Shown: in pieces, positions 46,216-56,622 of the stretch | How the letters are laid out: every line of letters starts with the position of its first letter | How positions within the stretch are numbered: position 1 is the first letter of the stretch | From: Collimonas sp. OK242 | GTDB lineage: Bacteria; Pseudomonadota; Gammaproteobacteria; Burkholderiales; Burkholderiaceae_D | Assembly (NCBI RefSeq): GCF_900107095.1 | Contig: NZ_FNOR01000003.1 | Span: forward strand, 124,001-188,000 | DNA length: 64,000 bases | Direction of reading: 5' to 3' | Translations under genes and position numbers: made by a program | The notes under the pieces: generated by a model | What the model was told of the DNA's origin: nothing | Database searches by the model: none | The model's input: the letters and a program-made list of their open reading frames with translations, nothing else

Positions 46216-47103
46216 TTAAAAAATAGGTTTTCCGATGGATTTTGGGAAAATGTCGTCGAAGAAGAAATGCGTTTGCAGCAACACGCCGACGCCATGGCCG
46301 CTGGCGCGATTGGCAGGGATTTGCATTTCCAGTCCAATCTGAGCGGTACGCGACTCCCAAATGATCCCAGGGTTGATAGTACCCGTGGTGCGGCCTGAGC
46401 AACTGCCGCTGGTGCAGGTGCTCATCGCCAGCTCCACTACCGGAATCAGATTTGAGAAAGGCTTCGATAAGCCGACGTTTTTGACGAACGATTGCAAGTA
46501 CGACAGGCTGTATTGCAGCGTCATGCCCCAGTTCATGGCATTCGAAACGCTGCTGTCGCTCGCGTATTGCTGGCCAACCGTGCCGGTAACCGCGAACGGC
46601 TTGAGCCAGCCCAACGCATCTGGCAGATCGCCAAAGCCTTTGCCTGCGTAGACCGTCGGTGCATAGGTCGAATAGCTGCTGCCGATGGCCTTGCTGCCGC
46701 TGCCGCCGATGGCGCCGTTGACGCCGACCGATAGCATGAATTCGTGTATGGGATTAACGTACACCAGATACTTGACGCCGAGTCCGACATTATCGAGGCC
46801 CTTGACAGCGGGACTACCGCTGACGCGCTGGGTGGCGTAATTGTCGCCGACGCTGAACGCCAGGTTCGGCGTGATGGTTTTGGAATAGTTGGCCGACCAG
46901 GTATTCACATGGGCAATGCTGCCGTCGTCGTTGGCTGTCCTGATGTGGCCGAACTGAACATCCAGTTCGTCGCCGACGCCAGGATCGTCGACTGCCAGAG
47001 TGGCAGGAAAGATACGATTGCCTGCTATGGCATGTGTGTGGCCAAGCGGGGTCACGCTTGCAATTGCAAGTCCGAACGCCGCGCGAACGAGTACGTTTCG
47101 CAT
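46216..47103 (-). CDS. Outer-membrane beta-barrel-like protein of the copper operon
   Basis: The product has 295 residues with an N-terminal signal (1-25, ending GHTHA). The rest has alternating polar/apolar strands, Gly/Ser/Asn turns and an aromatic C-terminal residue (GKPIF), as expected for an outer-membrane barrel of perhaps 12 strands. One cysteine pair (STCTSGSCSG) near 230 could form a loop disulphide. No family name is certain. It lies 18 bp before copC on the same strand, so it is probably co-transcribed and may concern copper passage or sensing. A hexanucleotide repeat sits 42-77 bp upstream of its start. Confidence 0.7.
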   Translation of the reverse strand: MRNVLVRAAFGLAIASVTPLGHTHAIAGNRIFPATLAVDDPGVGDELDVQFGHIRTANDDGSIAHVNTWSANYSKTITPNLAFSVGDNYATQRVSGSPAVKGLDNVGLGVKYLVYVNPIHEFMLSVGVNGAIGGSGSKAIGSSYSTYAPTVYAGKGFGDLPDALGWLKPFAVTGTVGQQYASDSSVSNAMNWGMTLQYSLSYLQSFVKNVGLSKPFSNLIPVVELAMSTCTSGSCSGRTTGTINPGIIWESRTAQIGLEMQIPANRASGHGVGVLLQTHFFFDDIFPKSIGKPIF

Positions 47104-47144
47104 ATTTCAGATTCCAATCTGGTACTGGGTGATGCCGGGCATGC

Positions 47145-47180
47145 GCTTGAGCTTGAGCTTGAGCTTGAGCTTGAGCTTAA
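47145..47180. repeat. Hexanucleotide tandem repeat (GCTTGA)x5 plus one variant
   Basis: Five perfect GCTTGA units (47145-47174) and one GCTTAA (47175-47180) lie upstream of the outer-membrane protein start. The repeat is where a promoter spacer or 5' leader would be, so slippage could alter expression of the copper operon. Confidence 0.85.
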
Positions 47181-47235
47181 GCTGCCACACATAAAATAAT
47201 AAATTCGCGGCGAGCAGGTCCTACGCCTCAAATAA

Positions 47236-47275
47236 AAAATCCTCCCCCTGGCGACAAGCGGGGGGAGGATTTTTG
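47236..47275 (-). terminator. Rho-independent terminator after ppsA
   Basis: A 13-bp hairpin (47236-47248 with 47261-47273) of AAATCCTCCCCC type is followed by a T run on the minus strand, 21 bp after the ppsA stop. Confidence 0.85.
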
Positions 47276-47295
47276 AGTACCGTAGAAGCGGCAGA

Positions 47296-49722
47296 TTATT
47301 GCGCAGCCGCCAGCTTCTGCCAGGTATCGATCACCGAATCAGGATTCAGTGAAATCGACTCGATGCCTTGCTTCATCAGCCATTCGGCAAAGTCAGGATG
47401 GTCCGATGGCCCCTGGCCGCAAATACCGACATACTTGCCCTTGGCGATACAAGTTGCAATGACCTTCTCCAGCAGGGCCAGGATCGCCGGATCGCGCTCG
47501 TCGAAATCGGCGGCCAGCAACTCCATGCCGGAGTCGCGGTCCAGGCCCAGGGTCAGCTGGGTCAGATCGTTGGAGCCGATCGAGAAGCCGTCGAAGTGTT
47601 CCAGGAACTGCTCGGCCAGGATGGCGTTCGATGGCACTTCGCACATCATGATGACGCGCAAATCGTTCTCGCCGCGTACCAGGCCGTTCTTGCCGAGCAG
47701 GCCGATGACCTTCTCTGCCTGGCCCAGGGTCCGCACGAAAGGCACCATGATCTCGACGTTGGTCAAGCCCATGTCGTTACGCACGCGCTTCATCGCCTGG
47801 CATTCCATTTCGAATGCTTCGGCAAAGTCGCTCGCCAGATAACGGGCAGCGCCACGGAAGCCCAGCATCGGATTTTCTTCATCCGGCTCGTAGCGCGAAC
47901 CGCCGATCAGCTTCTTGTACTCGTTCGACTTGAAGTCGGACAAGCGCACGATCACCTTTTTCGGCCAGAATGCGGCGGCGATGGTGGCGATCCCTTCGGC
48001 CAGCTTGTCGACATAGAAAGCCTTTGGCGACGCATGGCCACGGGCCACCGACTCCACCGCCTTCTTCAGGTCGGCATCGATGTTCGGGTATTCCAGAATC
48101 GCGCGCGGGTGCACGCCGATGTTGTTGTTGATGATGAATTCCAGGCGCGCCAGACCGACGCCGCTATTTGGAATCGACTGGAAATCGAATGCCAGTTGCG
48201 GATTGCCGACGTTCATCATGATCTTCAACGGCAGCTTAGGCAGTTCGCCGCGCGCCACTTCGGTGACTTCGGTTTCCAGCAGTCCGTCGTAAATCTTGCC
48301 TTCGTCGCCTTCGGCGCAGGATACAGTCACCAGCGTGCCGTCTTTCAGCACATCGGTAGCATCGCCGCAACCGACCACCGCCGGCACCCCAAGTTCACGC
48401 GCAATGATCGCGGCGTGGCAGGTACGGCCGCCACGGTTGGTAACGATCGCCGAAGCACGCTTCATCACCGGCTCCCAGTTAGGATCGGTCATGTCGGCTA
48501 CCAGCACGTCGCCCGGCTGCACTCTTTCCATTTCGGACGCGTCATGAATCACGCGTACCCGGCCGGCGCCGATTTTCTGGCCGATGGCGCGGCCCTGGGT
48601 CAACACATTGCCGATGCCCTTGAGTTTGAAACGCTGCTGAGCGTCAGTCAATTTTTCCTGCGACTTAACCGTTTCCGGACGCGCTTGCAAAATATATAAC
48701 TTACCGTCGCGGCCGTCTTTACCCCACTCGATATCCATCGGGCGCTCGTAGTGCTTCTCGATGATGGTGGCGTATTTGGCCAGTTCGACGATTTCGGCAT
48801 CGTTGAGCGAATAGCGATTGCGCAGCTCGATAGGGACGTCGACAGTCCTGACCGAACGGCCAGCCTTGGCTTCGCCGGTGAATTCCATCTTGATCAGCTT
48901 GGAGCCGATATTGCGGCGGATGATAGGCAGCTTGCCTTGTTCCAGCATCGGCTTGTGGACATAGAATTCGTCAGGATTGACCGCGCCCTGCACCACCGTT
49001 TCGCCCAGGCCGTAGCTGGACGTGATGAAGACCACATCCTTGAAGCCGGATTCGGTATCCAGGGTGAACATGACGCCGGCGGCGCCGACATCGGAACGGA
49101 CCATGCGCTGGACGCCGGCCGACAATGCCACTTCGGCGTGCGTAAAGCCCTTGTGCACGCGATAAGAGATGGCGCGATCGTTATACAGCGACGCGAACAC
49201 GTGCTTCATGGCTTCCAGCACGTTGTCGATGCCGACCACGTTGAGGAAGGTTTCCTGCTGGCCGGCGAATGACGCATCCGGCAAATCTTCAGCCGTCGCC
49301 GAGGAACGCACGGCGAACGACATCTCGCTGGAAGAATCTTCCACCAGGCGTTTGTAGAAGGCGTGGATTTCCTGCTCCAGACGCGGCTGGAACGGCGTTT
49401 CCACTATCCATTGACGGATCTCGGCGCCGGCTTGCGCCAATGCCCGTACATCTTCAACGTTCAGGGTTGCCAGACGTTCGGCAATCCGGTCGGCCAGGGC
49501 CGGGCCGCCATCGGTGCTGTGCGACAGGAAATCGCGAAACGCCTGCGCAGTGGTAGCAAAGCCACCCGGCACCCGTACTCCGGCGCCGGCCAGCTGGCTG
49601 ATCATTTCACCCAGTGATGCATTTTTGCCGCCGACGGACTCGACATCCGTCATCCGCAGATTTTCAAAGGAGATGACGTAAGCCGCCCCCTGGGTAGCAC
49701 CCATCTGTATTGCATTGGACAT
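47296..49722 (-). CDS. ppsA: Phosphoenolpyruvate synthase
   Basis: PpsA makes phosphoenolpyruvate from pyruvate and ATP, with AMP and phosphate as products, for gluconeogenesis. The 808 residues match the family (about 790). The N-terminal ATP-grasp domain has [10 protein letters not shown] (near 32), the swivelling domain has the phosphohistidine motif [14 protein letters not shown] (near 430), and the C-terminal barrel has [17 protein letters not shown] and the catalytic-acid cysteine in [11 protein letters not shown]. Its regulator PpsR is encoded divergently 301 bp away. Confidence 0.97.
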   Translation of the reverse strand: MSNAIQMGATQGAAYVISFENLRMTDVESVGGKNASLGEMISQLAGAGVRVPGGFATTAQAFRDFLSHSTDGGPALADRIAERLATLNVEDVRALAQAGAEIRQWIVETPFQPRLEQEIHAFYKRLVEDSSSEMSFAVRSSATAEDLPDASFAGQQETFLNVVGIDNVLEAMKHVFASLYNDRAISYRVHKGFTHAEVALSAGVQRMVRSDVGAAGVMFTLDTESGFKDVVFITSSYGLGETVVQGAVNPDEFYVHKPMLEQGKLPIIRRNIGSKLIKMEFTGEAKAGRSVRTVDVPIELRNRYSLNDAEIVELAKYATIIEKHYERPMDIEWGKDGRDGKLYILQARPETVKSQEKLTDAQQRFKLKGIGNVLTQGRAIGQKIGAGRVRVIHDASEMERVQPGDVLVADMTDPNWEPVMKRASAIVTNRGGRTCHAAIIARELGVPAVVGCGDATDVLKDGTLVTVSCAEGDEGKIYDGLLETEVTEVARGELPKLPLKIMMNVGNPQLAFDFQSIPNSGVGLARLEFIINNNIGVHPRAILEYPNIDADLKKAVESVARGHASPKAFYVDKLAEGIATIAAAFWPKKVIVRLSDFKSNEYKKLIGGSRYEPDEENPMLGFRGAARYLASDFAEAFEMECQAMKRVRNDMGLTNVEIMVPFVRTLGQAEKVIGLLGKNGLVRGENDLRVIMMCEVPSNAILAEQFLEHFDGFSIGSNDLTQLTLGLDRDSGMELLAADFDERDPAILALLEKVIATCIAKGKYVGICGQGPSDHPDFAEWLMKQGIESISLNPDSVIDTWQKLAAAQ

Positions 49723-50023
49723 AACAACCTCTAGTTTGATGATAAGAAATCTTCACAATTGCCTTCGCCGCCCTTGGCTTTTTGTTATTCTTCGTCAGGT
49801 AGCTTTAAATATTCAGTTGGCTGCCATTTTATGCCAATTTGGCGTCAAAAGGCGTATAAGGCAACAAGCGGGCAGCAAGCGATATTCTTTGCTAGAGTCG
49901 GCACACTGTTAAAAGTTTCTGCCCTGCTATCGGCGCCTGCGTGCTTCTTGTGGAGTGCCACGAGGCCTGTACGCATTTTTGCTCCTATTTTTTGCTTCTA
50001 TTATTTTATTTTTTAACAACACT
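49723..50023. promoter_or_regulatory. ppsA/ppsR divergent promoter region
   Basis: The 301-bp spacer holds both promoters. It is AT-rich near both starts. The ppsR frame stays open upstream to 49955, but that part encodes a hydrophobic stretch without family support and is treated as leader. No operator was recognised. Confidence 0.4.
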
Positions 50024-50872
50024 ATGCTAGATGCTGCTCCTACCCCGCTGGTCCCTGCCAATCGCACGGTATTCTTTGTTTCCGACGGCACCGGCATTAC
50101 CGCCGAGACTTTCGGCCACTCGGTGCTGACCCAGTTCGAGTTGCGCTTCAAGCAGGTGCGCCTGCCCTTTGTCGATACCCTGGACAAGGCGTACGACGCA
50201 ACCCGCAAGATCAACGAAGCTTTTGCGGCGGACGGCAAATTGCCCATCGTTTTTTCGACGCTGGTTAAAGCCGACTTGTCAAAAGTCATCCAGCACGCCA
50301 AGGCGATGCACATGGATCTGATCCAGACGTTTGTCGAACCGCTGGAAAATGAACTGGGGGTGAAATCCACCCACACCATCGGCCGCAGCCATAACACCGC
50401 CAACACCGACGAATACAAGAACCGGATCGAAGCCATCAATTTTTCACTGGCGCATGACGATGGCCAGTCGCACAAGAACCTGGCCGATGCCGACGTCATC
50501 CTGGTTGGCGTGTCGCGTTCGGGCAAGACCCCGACCAGTCTTTACCTGGCGATGCAGTTCGGGGTCAAAGCCGCCAACTACCCCCTGATTCCGGAGGATT
50601 TCGAGCGCGACAAATTGCCAAGCGGCCTGTTGCCGTTCAAGCAAAAGATTTTCGGGCTGACGATCGCTGCCGACCGCCTGTCGGAAATCCGCAATGAACG
50701 TCGTCCGGGCAGTAAATATGCGGCGCTGGCAAATTGCCGTTATGAAGTGAATGAAGCGGAAAAGATCATGCGGCGCGAAGGGATACGCTGGATGTCGTCG
50801 ACTACCAAATCGATTGAAGAAATCGCTGCAACGATTTTGCAGGACATCAAGCCGGATATGCGGACTTTCTGA
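50024..50872 (+). CDS. ppsR: PEP synthase regulatory kinase/pyrophosphorylase
   Basis: PpsR (DUF299 family) inactivates PEP synthase by ADP-dependent phosphorylation of a threonine and reactivates it by phosphorolysis. The product has 282 residues from ATG 50024, close to E. coli PpsR (277). [15 protein letters not shown] (near 20) and the P-loop [15 protein letters not shown] (near 160) are visible, with LRRIR-type [17 protein letters not shown] after it. The partner gene ppsA is divergent next door. Confidence 0.94.
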   Translation: MLDAAPTPLVPANRTVFFVSDGTGITAETFGHSVLTQFELRFKQVRLPFVDTLDKAYDATRKINEAFAADGKLPIVFSTLVKADLSKVIQHAKAMHMDLIQTFVEPLENELGVKSTHTIGRSHNTANTDEYKNRIEAINFSLAHDDGQSHKNLADADVILVGVSRSGKTPTSLYLAMQFGVKAANYPLIPEDFERDKLPSGLLPFKQKIFGLTIAADRLSEIRNERRPGSKYAALANCRYEVNEAEKIMRREGIRWMSSTTKSIEEIAATILQDIKPDMRTF

Positions 50873-50880
50873 AGCATTGC

Positions 50881-50948
50881 GGGACAGAGTTTAAGAGTCG
50901 CCAAGGCTAACCTTGCGACGAATTCCACTCCCCGTGCGGCTCTGTCCC
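50881..50948. repeat. REP-like stem-loop (GGGACAGAG type)
   Basis: Outer arms GGGACAGAG (50881-50889) and CTCTGTCCC (50940-50948) enclose an inner dyad GTCGCCAAGG / CCTTGCGAC. It lies eight bases after ppsR and before the convergent methyltransferase stop, where it could end both transcripts. Similar in type to the GGGGTCAGAGTC palindrome at 27936. Confidence 0.6.
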
Positions 50949-50972
50949 CAACTGACTAAGACACGCGTGAAC

Positions 50973-51761
50973 TTATTTAGCCAGCGACTGGCGCAGCTGC
51001 TCAAAAATACATACAGCCGCCGCAGCGGCAGCATTCAATGACTCCATCTGTCCGCGATGCGGAATCACGACTTGCTGGCTAGCCAGCCGCAGCAAGTCTT
51101 CCGCCACGCCTTGCCCCTCATGGCCGAACAGCCACGCCAGCGATCCGCTCAAGTCGGCCTGATAGATGCTCTGCGTTGCATAGGAACTGGTGGCTAGCAC
51201 CGGGATCTGTGTCGTCGCCATCAGCGCAGCCAGATCGACACCTTCAAAAATATCCAGTATGAAATGGGCGCCCATCCCTGCCCGCAGTACTTTAGGCGAC
51301 CACGCCGATGCGCTACCTTCCGAGCAATAGATCTGCTTGATGCCGGCAGCGGCGGCGCTGCGCAAGATGGAACCGAGATTTCCAGGATCCTGCAAGTTGT
51401 CGAGCAGCACGGCGGACTGCGTCAACGCCGACGGCGCCGCCGTTTTCGGCGTTTCAATCACAAACATCAGACCGACACCATGTTCAACCTGGCTCAGCGC
51501 GTGATATTGGCCATCCGGCAGCACGATGCATTGCACCGCATCGGCCTGGCATTGACGGATCACTATGGCAGCCTCGGCATGCGTCAGCGCAGTTTCGCTG
51601 GCGACGCACAACGCCGGCTTGCCGCCATGCTGCAAATACGCTTCGGTCAGATGAATCCCGTCCAGCAAGGTGCGGCCGGCCTTGCGCCGCGCATGCGCGC
51701 TGGTCGCAAGATGCTTCAATTCCTTGTACAAAGGATTGGCTGACGAGGTGATGCTTTTCAT
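50973..51761 (-). CDS. TrmH/SpoU-family RNA 2'-O-methyltransferase
   Basis: The product has 262 residues. An N-terminal substrate-binding domain (1-90) precedes a SPOUT methyltransferase domain with the three family motifs: [18 protein letters not shown] (118-135), LFGHEGQGV (near 213) and [18 protein letters not shown] (near 235). The target is a 23S rRNA or tRNA ribose; the exact site cannot be told. The start overlaps the rnhB stop by four bases. Confidence 0.88.
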   Translation of the reverse strand: MKSITSSANPLYKELKHLATSAHARRKAGRTLLDGIHLTEAYLQHGGKPALCVASETALTHAEAAIVIRQCQADAVQCIVLPDGQYHALSQVEHGVGLMFVIETPKTAAPSALTQSAVLLDNLQDPGNLGSILRSAAAAGIKQIYCSEGSASAWSPKVLRAGMGAHFILDIFEGVDLAALMATTQIPVLATSSYATQSIYQADLSGSLAWLFGHEGQGVAEDLLRLASQQVVIPHRGQMESLNAAAAAAVCIFEQLRQSLAK

Positions 51762-52381
51762 GTTGCGGCTCCGTCGCCGCTCGCCGCCAGCAAAGCCCGC
51801 ACCGGCGCATACGACTTGCGGTGCACCGGCGACACGCCATGCAGGCGCAGCCGTTCCATGTGCAATGCGGTCGGATAGCCTTTGTGCTGATCGAATGCGT
51901 AATGAGGATATTGTGCGTGCAGTACTTGCAGCGCAGCGTCACGCGCCGTCTTGGCGAGAATCGACGCCGCCGAAATGGCTTGCACCTTGTCGTCGCCCTT
52001 GATGATGGCTTCGGAACGGATGCTGAGCTGCGGACAACGGTTGCCGTCAATCAGCGCCAGCGTCGGCAACATGGCCAAGCCTTCCACCGCGCGCCGCATC
52101 GCCAGCATGGTTGCCTGCAAAATATTCAGTGTGTCGATTTCTGCTTCGGAACATTCGGCGATGGCCCATGCCAGCGCATTGGCTTTAATTTGCTCGGCCA
52201 GCGCTTCGCGCCGTTCGGCCGTCAGCTTCTTGGAATCGCGCAAGCCGCTGACCGGTTTTTCCGGATCGAGTATCACGGCTGCCGCAAATACCGGGCCCGC
52301 CAATGGACCGCGGCCGGCTTCATCGACGCCGCAGATAATTTCGCCGTCGTAGTTGAAAAGAGAAAAATTGGAATCAGACAT
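51758..52381 (-). CDS. rnhB: Ribonuclease HII
   Basis: RNase HII cuts RNA in RNA-DNA hybrids and single ribonucleotides in DNA. The product has 207 residues from ATG 52381 (MSDSNFSLF); a longer open frame upstream runs into lpxB and is not used. Catalytic acids are in [12 protein letters not shown] (Asp20, Glu21), with further Asp residues in LIDGN and near the C-terminal [10 protein letters not shown]. It follows lpxB with a 43-bp gap, the usual order. Confidence 0.95.
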   Translation of the reverse strand: MSDSNFSLFNYDGEIICGVDEAGRGPLAGPVFAAAVILDPEKPVSGLRDSKKLTAERREALAEQIKANALAWAIAECSEAEIDTLNILQATMLAMRRAVEGLAMLPTLALIDGNRCPQLSIRSEAIIKGDDKVQAISAASILAKTARDAALQVLHAQYPHYAFDQHKGYPTALHMERLRLHGVSPVHRKSYAPVRALLAASGDGAAT

Positions 52382-52424
52382 GGTCACGGCTGCTGGGAAA
52401 ATGGGAGGCACGATAAGCTGGCAA

Positions 52425-53603
52425 TCAGCGCTGATGTTGTGAGCGATGTTGTTCGATGACTTGCAATACCGCTTGCGCGCTTTCGCCGGCGGTGTCGCGC
52501 AGCAAAGCATGGTGCATCTCGGTAAAGCGCTGCCGCAGCATAGCCTGGCGGACGGGATCTTCCAGTTGCGTCCAGAGCGCATCCGCCAGCGCTTGCGGTG
52601 TTGCATTGTGCTGTAACAGCTCCGGCACCAGGAATTCACGCGCCAGGATATTCGGCAAGCCTATCCACGGCTGGTAACTCATGTGGCGCATGATTTCCCA
52701 GCTGGCGCGCATCATCTTGTAGGCGATCACCATCGGTTTCTTGTACAGCGCGACTTCCAGCGATGCGGTGCCGGAGGCAACCAGTACGCCATCGGCGGCC
52801 GCCATGGCGGTGTGCGACTGGCCGTTCAGCAGCTGGATCGGCAGATCCTGCAAACCGGCCTGGCTCACCAGCTCGCTAAAGAACTTGCTCTGTTTCTCGC
52901 CTGCCATCGGCGCCACGAAACGCATGCCGGGATCGCGCTGCGCCAATATCTTTGCCGCTTGCACAAAGGCGATCGTGTTGTGCTTCAGTTCACCCATGCG
53001 GCTGCCGGGCAAGATCGCCACCACCCTGCCGGTAGCAGGCAAACCAAGCGTGCTACGCGCCGCGGCGACATCCGGCACCATCGGGATCACTTGCGCCAGC
53101 GGATGGCCGACATAAGTCACCGGAATCCCGGCTTTGCGATAGATTTCTTCTTCAAACGGGAAGATGACCAGCATGTGCGATGCCGCGCGCGCGATCTTCT
53201 TGATACGGCCGCCGCGCCAGGCCCAGATTGACGGCCCGATAAAATGGACGGTCGGAATCCCGGCCTCGCGCAACTGCGCTTCCAGGCCGAAATTGAAATC
53301 AGGAGCGTCGACGCCGATAAACACACTCGGCTTGTCAGCCAGCAGCCGATCACGCAGCGCAATCTGGATGCCTTTGATCTCGCGATAGTGGGCAAGCGCT
53401 TCGAAGAAGCCGTGGACCGACAATTTTTCCATCGGCCAGCCGCTGACAAAACCGTACTCAGCCATCTTGGCGCCGCCGATGCCGTACATGCGCGCATCCG
53501 GCAGCTGCGGCCGCAAGCCGGACAGCAGGCGGCTGGCCAGCAGGTCGCCGGAGCTTTCTCCGGCCACCATGGCAATTGCTATATTGGAATCAGTGTCCGC
53601 CAT
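52425..53603 (-). CDS. lpxB: Lipid-A-disaccharide synthase
   Basis: LpxB joins UDP-diacylglucosamine and lipid X. The product has 392 residues from ATG 53603, one base after the lpxA stop. The N-terminal [19 protein letters not shown] (11-29), GIDA-like [13 protein letters not shown], and the C-terminal [20 protein letters not shown] (UDP site) are seen. Inner-membrane associated. Part of the envelope operon. Confidence 0.96.
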   Translation of the reverse strand: MADTDSNIAIAMVAGESSGDLLASRLLSGLRPQLPDARMYGIGGAKMAEYGFVSGWPMEKLSVHGFFEALAHYREIKGIQIALRDRLLADKPSVFIGVDAPDFNFGLEAQLREAGIPTVHFIGPSIWAWRGGRIKKIARAASHMLVIFPFEEEIYRKAGIPVTYVGHPLAQVIPMVPDVAAARSTLGLPATGRVVAILPGSRMGELKHNTIAFVQAAKILAQRDPGMRFVAPMAGEKQSKFFSELVSQAGLQDLPIQLLNGQSHTAMAAADGVLVASGTASLEVALYKKPMVIAYKMMRASWEIMRHMSYQPWIGLPNILAREFLVPELLQHNATPQALADALWTQLEDPVRQAMLRQRFTEMHHALLRDTAGESAQAVLQVIEQHRSQHQR

Positions 53604-53604
53604 G

Positions 53605-54393
53605 TCAGCGGATGATGCCACGCGTCGACGATGCGATGAAATCGCGCATCAGCTTCAGATGGGCTGCAGATTCAGGTGTTTTCAGTTCTTCCAGCGCCAA
53701 CGCGGCCATGGCGTCTTCCAGCGCCAGCCCGGAACGATAAATGATCCGGTAAGCACGCTTGATCGCCATGATCTGCTCGCTGCTGTAACCACGGCGCCGG
53801 AGGCCTTCGCTATTGATCCCTGCGGGTTCGGCACGGTTGCCGGCGGCAGTCACGAACGGTGGAACATCCTGGCTGACCGCGGCGGTGAATGCCGTCATCG
53901 CGTGGGCGCCGATACGGCAAAACTGGTGCACGGTGGTAAAGCCGCCCAGCAGCACCCAGTCGCCTATATGGACATGACCGGCCAGCGTTGCGTTATTGGC
54001 GATGGTGGTGTTGCTGCCGATTTGGCAATCATGCGCCACGTGGACGTAGGCCATCACCCAGTTATCGTCGCCGATGCGGGTGACGCCGCCATCCTGCACG
54101 GTGCCAAGATTGAGAGTGACAAACTCGCGGATGGTATTGCGGTCGCCAATCTCTAGCCGGGTTGGTTCGCCCGCATATTTCTTGTCTTGCGGAGCGGCGC
54201 CAATCGAACCGAACTGGAAAATCGCATTATCGCGTCCGATCGTGGTGTGGCCTTCGATCACGGCGTGCGGACCGATCTTGCTGCCGGCGCCGATGGCGAC
54301 ATGCGGGCCGATCACTGCATAAGCGCCGACTTCCACGGAACTGTCGAGGGCCGCCTTAGGATCGATGACGGCGGTAGGATGAATGCGCGTCAT
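53605..54393 (-). CDS. lpxA: UDP-N-acetylglucosamine acyltransferase
   Basis: LpxA adds the first 3-hydroxyacyl chain to UDP-GlcNAc, starting lipid A synthesis. The product has 262 residues, the same length as the E. coli enzyme, from ATG 54393 ([12 protein letters not shown]). Left-handed beta-helix hexapeptide repeats fill residues 5-190, with catalytic His in [12 protein letters not shown] (near 120). Four bases separate it from fabZ. Confidence 0.96.
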   Translation of the reverse strand: MTRIHPTAVIDPKAALDSSVEVGAYAVIGPHVAIGAGSKIGPHAVIEGHTTIGRDNAIFQFGSIGAAPQDKKYAGEPTRLEIGDRNTIREFVTLNLGTVQDGGVTRIGDDNWVMAYVHVAHDCQIGSNTTIANNATLAGHVHIGDWVLLGGFTTVHQFCRIGAHAMTAFTAAVSQDVPPFVTAAGNRAEPAGINSEGLRRRGYSSEQIMAIKRAYRIIYRSGLALEDAMAALALEELKTPESAAHLKLMRDFIASSTRGIIR

Positions 54394-54397
54394 CGGA

Positions 54398-54901
54398 TCA
54401 CGCTGACGGGGCGGCATCCACGACAGACGGTGCTGCGCCAGGGCTGACAGCACTACGCATGGTGCACATGAATTCGGCTTCCACCGCCATTTCGCCGTCG
54501 ACGCTGGCGACCGCCTTGTATTTCCAGATGCCGCGTACTACGCGCACGATCTCGACCTGCAGCTTGATCTGGTCGCCAGGTTCAACCGGGCGGCGGAAAC
54601 GGGCTTTGTCGATGCCGAGGAAATACACCACGGTATTTTCATCCGGCTTGCGGCCTTCAGTCAGAAACGACAGCAAAGCGGCGGTTTGCGCCAACGCCTC
54701 GATGGTCAGGACGCCGGGCATCACCGGTTTGTTGGGGAAATGGCCGTTGAAAAATTCTTCATTGATAGTGACATTCTTGATCGCGGTGATCGACTTGCCA
54801 CTTTCCCAATTCAATACGCGATCAACCAGCAACAGCGGATAACGATGCGGCAGGTAGGTTTTGATCTGATTGATATCTAGCGTTTGGTTTGGACTATTCA
54901 T
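54398..54901 (-). CDS. fabZ: 3-hydroxyacyl-ACP dehydratase FabZ
   Basis: FabZ dehydrates 3-hydroxyacyl-ACP in fatty acid elongation and shares substrate with LpxA/LpxD. The product has 167 residues from ATG 54901, which overlaps the lpxD stop by eight bases. Catalytic His54 in [14 protein letters not shown] and Glu68 in LTIEALAQ are visible. The C-terminal tail of about 15 residues (Ala/Pro/Ser) is longer than usual. Confidence 0.95.
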   Translation of the reverse strand: MNSPNQTLDINQIKTYLPHRYPLLLVDRVLNWESGKSITAIKNVTINEEFFNGHFPNKPVMPGVLTIEALAQTAALLSFLTEGRKPDENTVVYFLGIDKARFRRPVEPGDQIKLQVEIVRVVRGIWKYKAVASVDGEMAVEAEFMCTMRSAVSPGAAPSVVDAAPSA

Positions 54902-55961
54902 TATCTTTTTGGGTAAGCTGTTGCGACAATTGTTTGACGGATTTTTCCAGAGACCGGATTTTCTCACGCATTGTATTCAGGTTGCGCACCAAAGCGGCAG
55001 ATTTTTCCCAATCGCCATGTTTGGCAATCGGATAAAAACCGGTGTATTGGCCCGGTTCGGAGATCGAGCGCAACGCCAGCGTACCCGCTGACACATGCAC
55101 ATGATCGACGATGGTAATGTGGCCATGGATCATGGCAGCCCCGCCTATCGAGCAATATTTGCCGATCCTGGCGCTGCCGGCAATGCCGGCGCACGCCGCA
55201 ATCGCAGTATGCGCGCCGATATGGCAGTTATGGGCGATCTGGATCTGATTGTCCAGCTTGACGCCCTCTTCAATCACTGTATCGGCCAAAGCGCCACGGT
55301 CGATGGTGGTATTGGCGCCGATTTCGACGTCGTCGCCGATCAGCACCCGGCCGGTCTGAGGAATTTTGACCCAGGTTCCGCCGTCATTGGCAAAACCGAA
55401 GCCGTCGGCGCCAATCACTACGCCCGAGTGAATGACGGCGCGCCGGCCAATCTGACAAGCATCATAAATGGTGACATTGGCATGCAGATAACTTTCTGCA
55501 GCAATGCTGACATCGCGGCCGATCACGCACCCGGCGCCTATCCGGACACTTTCGCCTATCGAGGCGCCTGCACCGATTACCGCATTGGCGCCGATATGGG
55601 CGGTCGCTGCAATTTCGGCGGCAGGATCGACATGGGCTGCGGGATGAATGCCGGGAGTGACAGGAAGCGCATTTCTTGCGGCAAACAACTGCGCCGCCCG
55701 CGCAAAATACGCATAGGGATTGGCGGCGACAATCCGTGCGCCGTGAAAGCCGGCGCCGACCACGGCGTCATCCGCCGCAGACAAAATGATAGCTGCCGCC
55801 TGCGTTTGCGACACCTGGGGGCGAAACTTGGGATTGGACAGGAAGGTGATCTGTGATGCGCTGGCGTCGCTTAACGGCGCGATGCCGGATACCTGGGTAT
55901 CCGCATCACCGATCAATTGGCCACCCAAGCTTTCGACCAGTTCCTTTAGCCGAATGGTCAT
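54894..55961 (-). CDS. lpxD: UDP-3-O-(3-hydroxymyristoyl)glucosamine N-acyltransferase
   Basis: LpxD adds the second acyl chain in lipid A synthesis. The 355 residues show an N-terminal uridine-binding domain (1-100, with [18 protein letters not shown]), a left-handed beta-helix of hexapeptide repeats (105-300, catalytic His in [14 protein letters not shown]) and a C-terminal helix with a coiled-coil look. Preceded by skp. Confidence 0.96.
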   Translation of the reverse strand: MTIRLKELVESLGGQLIGDADTQVSGIAPLSDASASQITFLSNPKFRPQVSQTQAAAIILSAADDAVVGAGFHGARIVAANPYAYFARAAQLFAARNALPVTPGIHPAAHVDPAAEIAATAHIGANAVIGAGASIGESVRIGAGCVIGRDVSIAAESYLHANVTIYDACQIGRRAVIHSGVVIGADGFGFANDGGTWVKIPQTGRVLIGDDVEIGANTTIDRGALADTVIEEGVKLDNQIQIAHNCHIGAHTAIAACAGIAGSARIGKYCSIGGAAMIHGHITIVDHVHVSAGTLALRSISEPGQYTGFYPIAKHGDWEKSAALVRNLNTMREKIRSLEKSVKQLSQQLTQKDNE

Positions 55962-56013
55962 ATAGTGGCCTTAATGAACTAAATGGACTGAATGGATTGA
56001 ATTCAGAACGAAT

Positions 56014-56538
56014 TTATTTATTGAGGATTTTCAATACTTTATCGGTGATATCGATACGCGGGCTGACATACACTCCGCCTTCCTGAAACACCATATCGTA
56101 TTTCTCGGCTTCAGCAATCTGTTTGATCGCCTTGGTCGAGCGTTCCAGAACAATCGCCAGTTCTTCGTTGCGACGCTGGTTCAGATCTTCGCGGAACTCA
56201 CGTTGCTTGCGTTGAAAATCCTTGTCCAGATCGCTCAACTCGCGTTGACGCTTGATCCGCTCGGATTCCGAAATCACGGCCGAATCCTTGTCGAGTTTGT
56301 CTGCCATGTTTTTCAGGCGGGTAGCCTGGTCTTGCAGATCCTTGTCGCGCTTGGAAAACTCGGCTTCGATCTTGGTTTGTGCGGTCTTGGCTGGAATCGC
56401 TTCGCGCAAAATGCGCTCGCTGCTGACGAAGGCGATTTTCGAACCCTCGTCTGCGTGCACCGGTGCCGCCGACAATAAGCACATCGCCAGCAAACCGGCC
56501 GATGGCAACAACTTAAATGGTTTTATTAGAGATTTCAA
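56014..56538 (-). CDS. skp: OmpH/Skp-family periplasmic chaperone
   Basis: Skp holds unfolded outer-membrane proteins in the periplasm for delivery to BamA. The product has 174 residues from a TTG (56538) with GGAGA six bases upstream; GTG 56541 directly before it is an alternative. A signal peptide (residues 1-30, ending APVHA) is followed by KIAFVSSERILREA, a long charged coiled coil (about 60-125) and a C-terminal strand. It lies between bamA and lpxD, the conserved place. Confidence 0.92.
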   Translation of the reverse strand: MKSLIKPFKLLPSAGLLAMCLLSAAPVHADEGSKIAFVSSERILREAIPAKTAQTKIEAEFSKRDKDLQDQATRLKNMADKLDKDSAVISESERIKRQRELSDLDKDFQRKQREFREDLNQRRNEELAIVLERSTKAIKQIAEAEKYDMVFQEGGVYVSPRIDITDKVLKILNK

Positions 56539-56622
56539 CACTATTCTCCGCAATTCAAATGATGCAACTTGTGCATTATGCCACGCTTGCCGGGATCTGC
56601 AATTGTGCAGCATCCCGACGAT

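Noticed and set aside
47368-48699. 443-codon plus-strand frame opposite ppsA
   Set aside because: Antisense shadow without motif or start signal.
52382-52639. 86-residue N-terminal extension of RNase HII
   Set aside because: It would overlap lpxB by 215 bases and is rich in Cys/Arg without family support; ATG 52381 gives the normal length.
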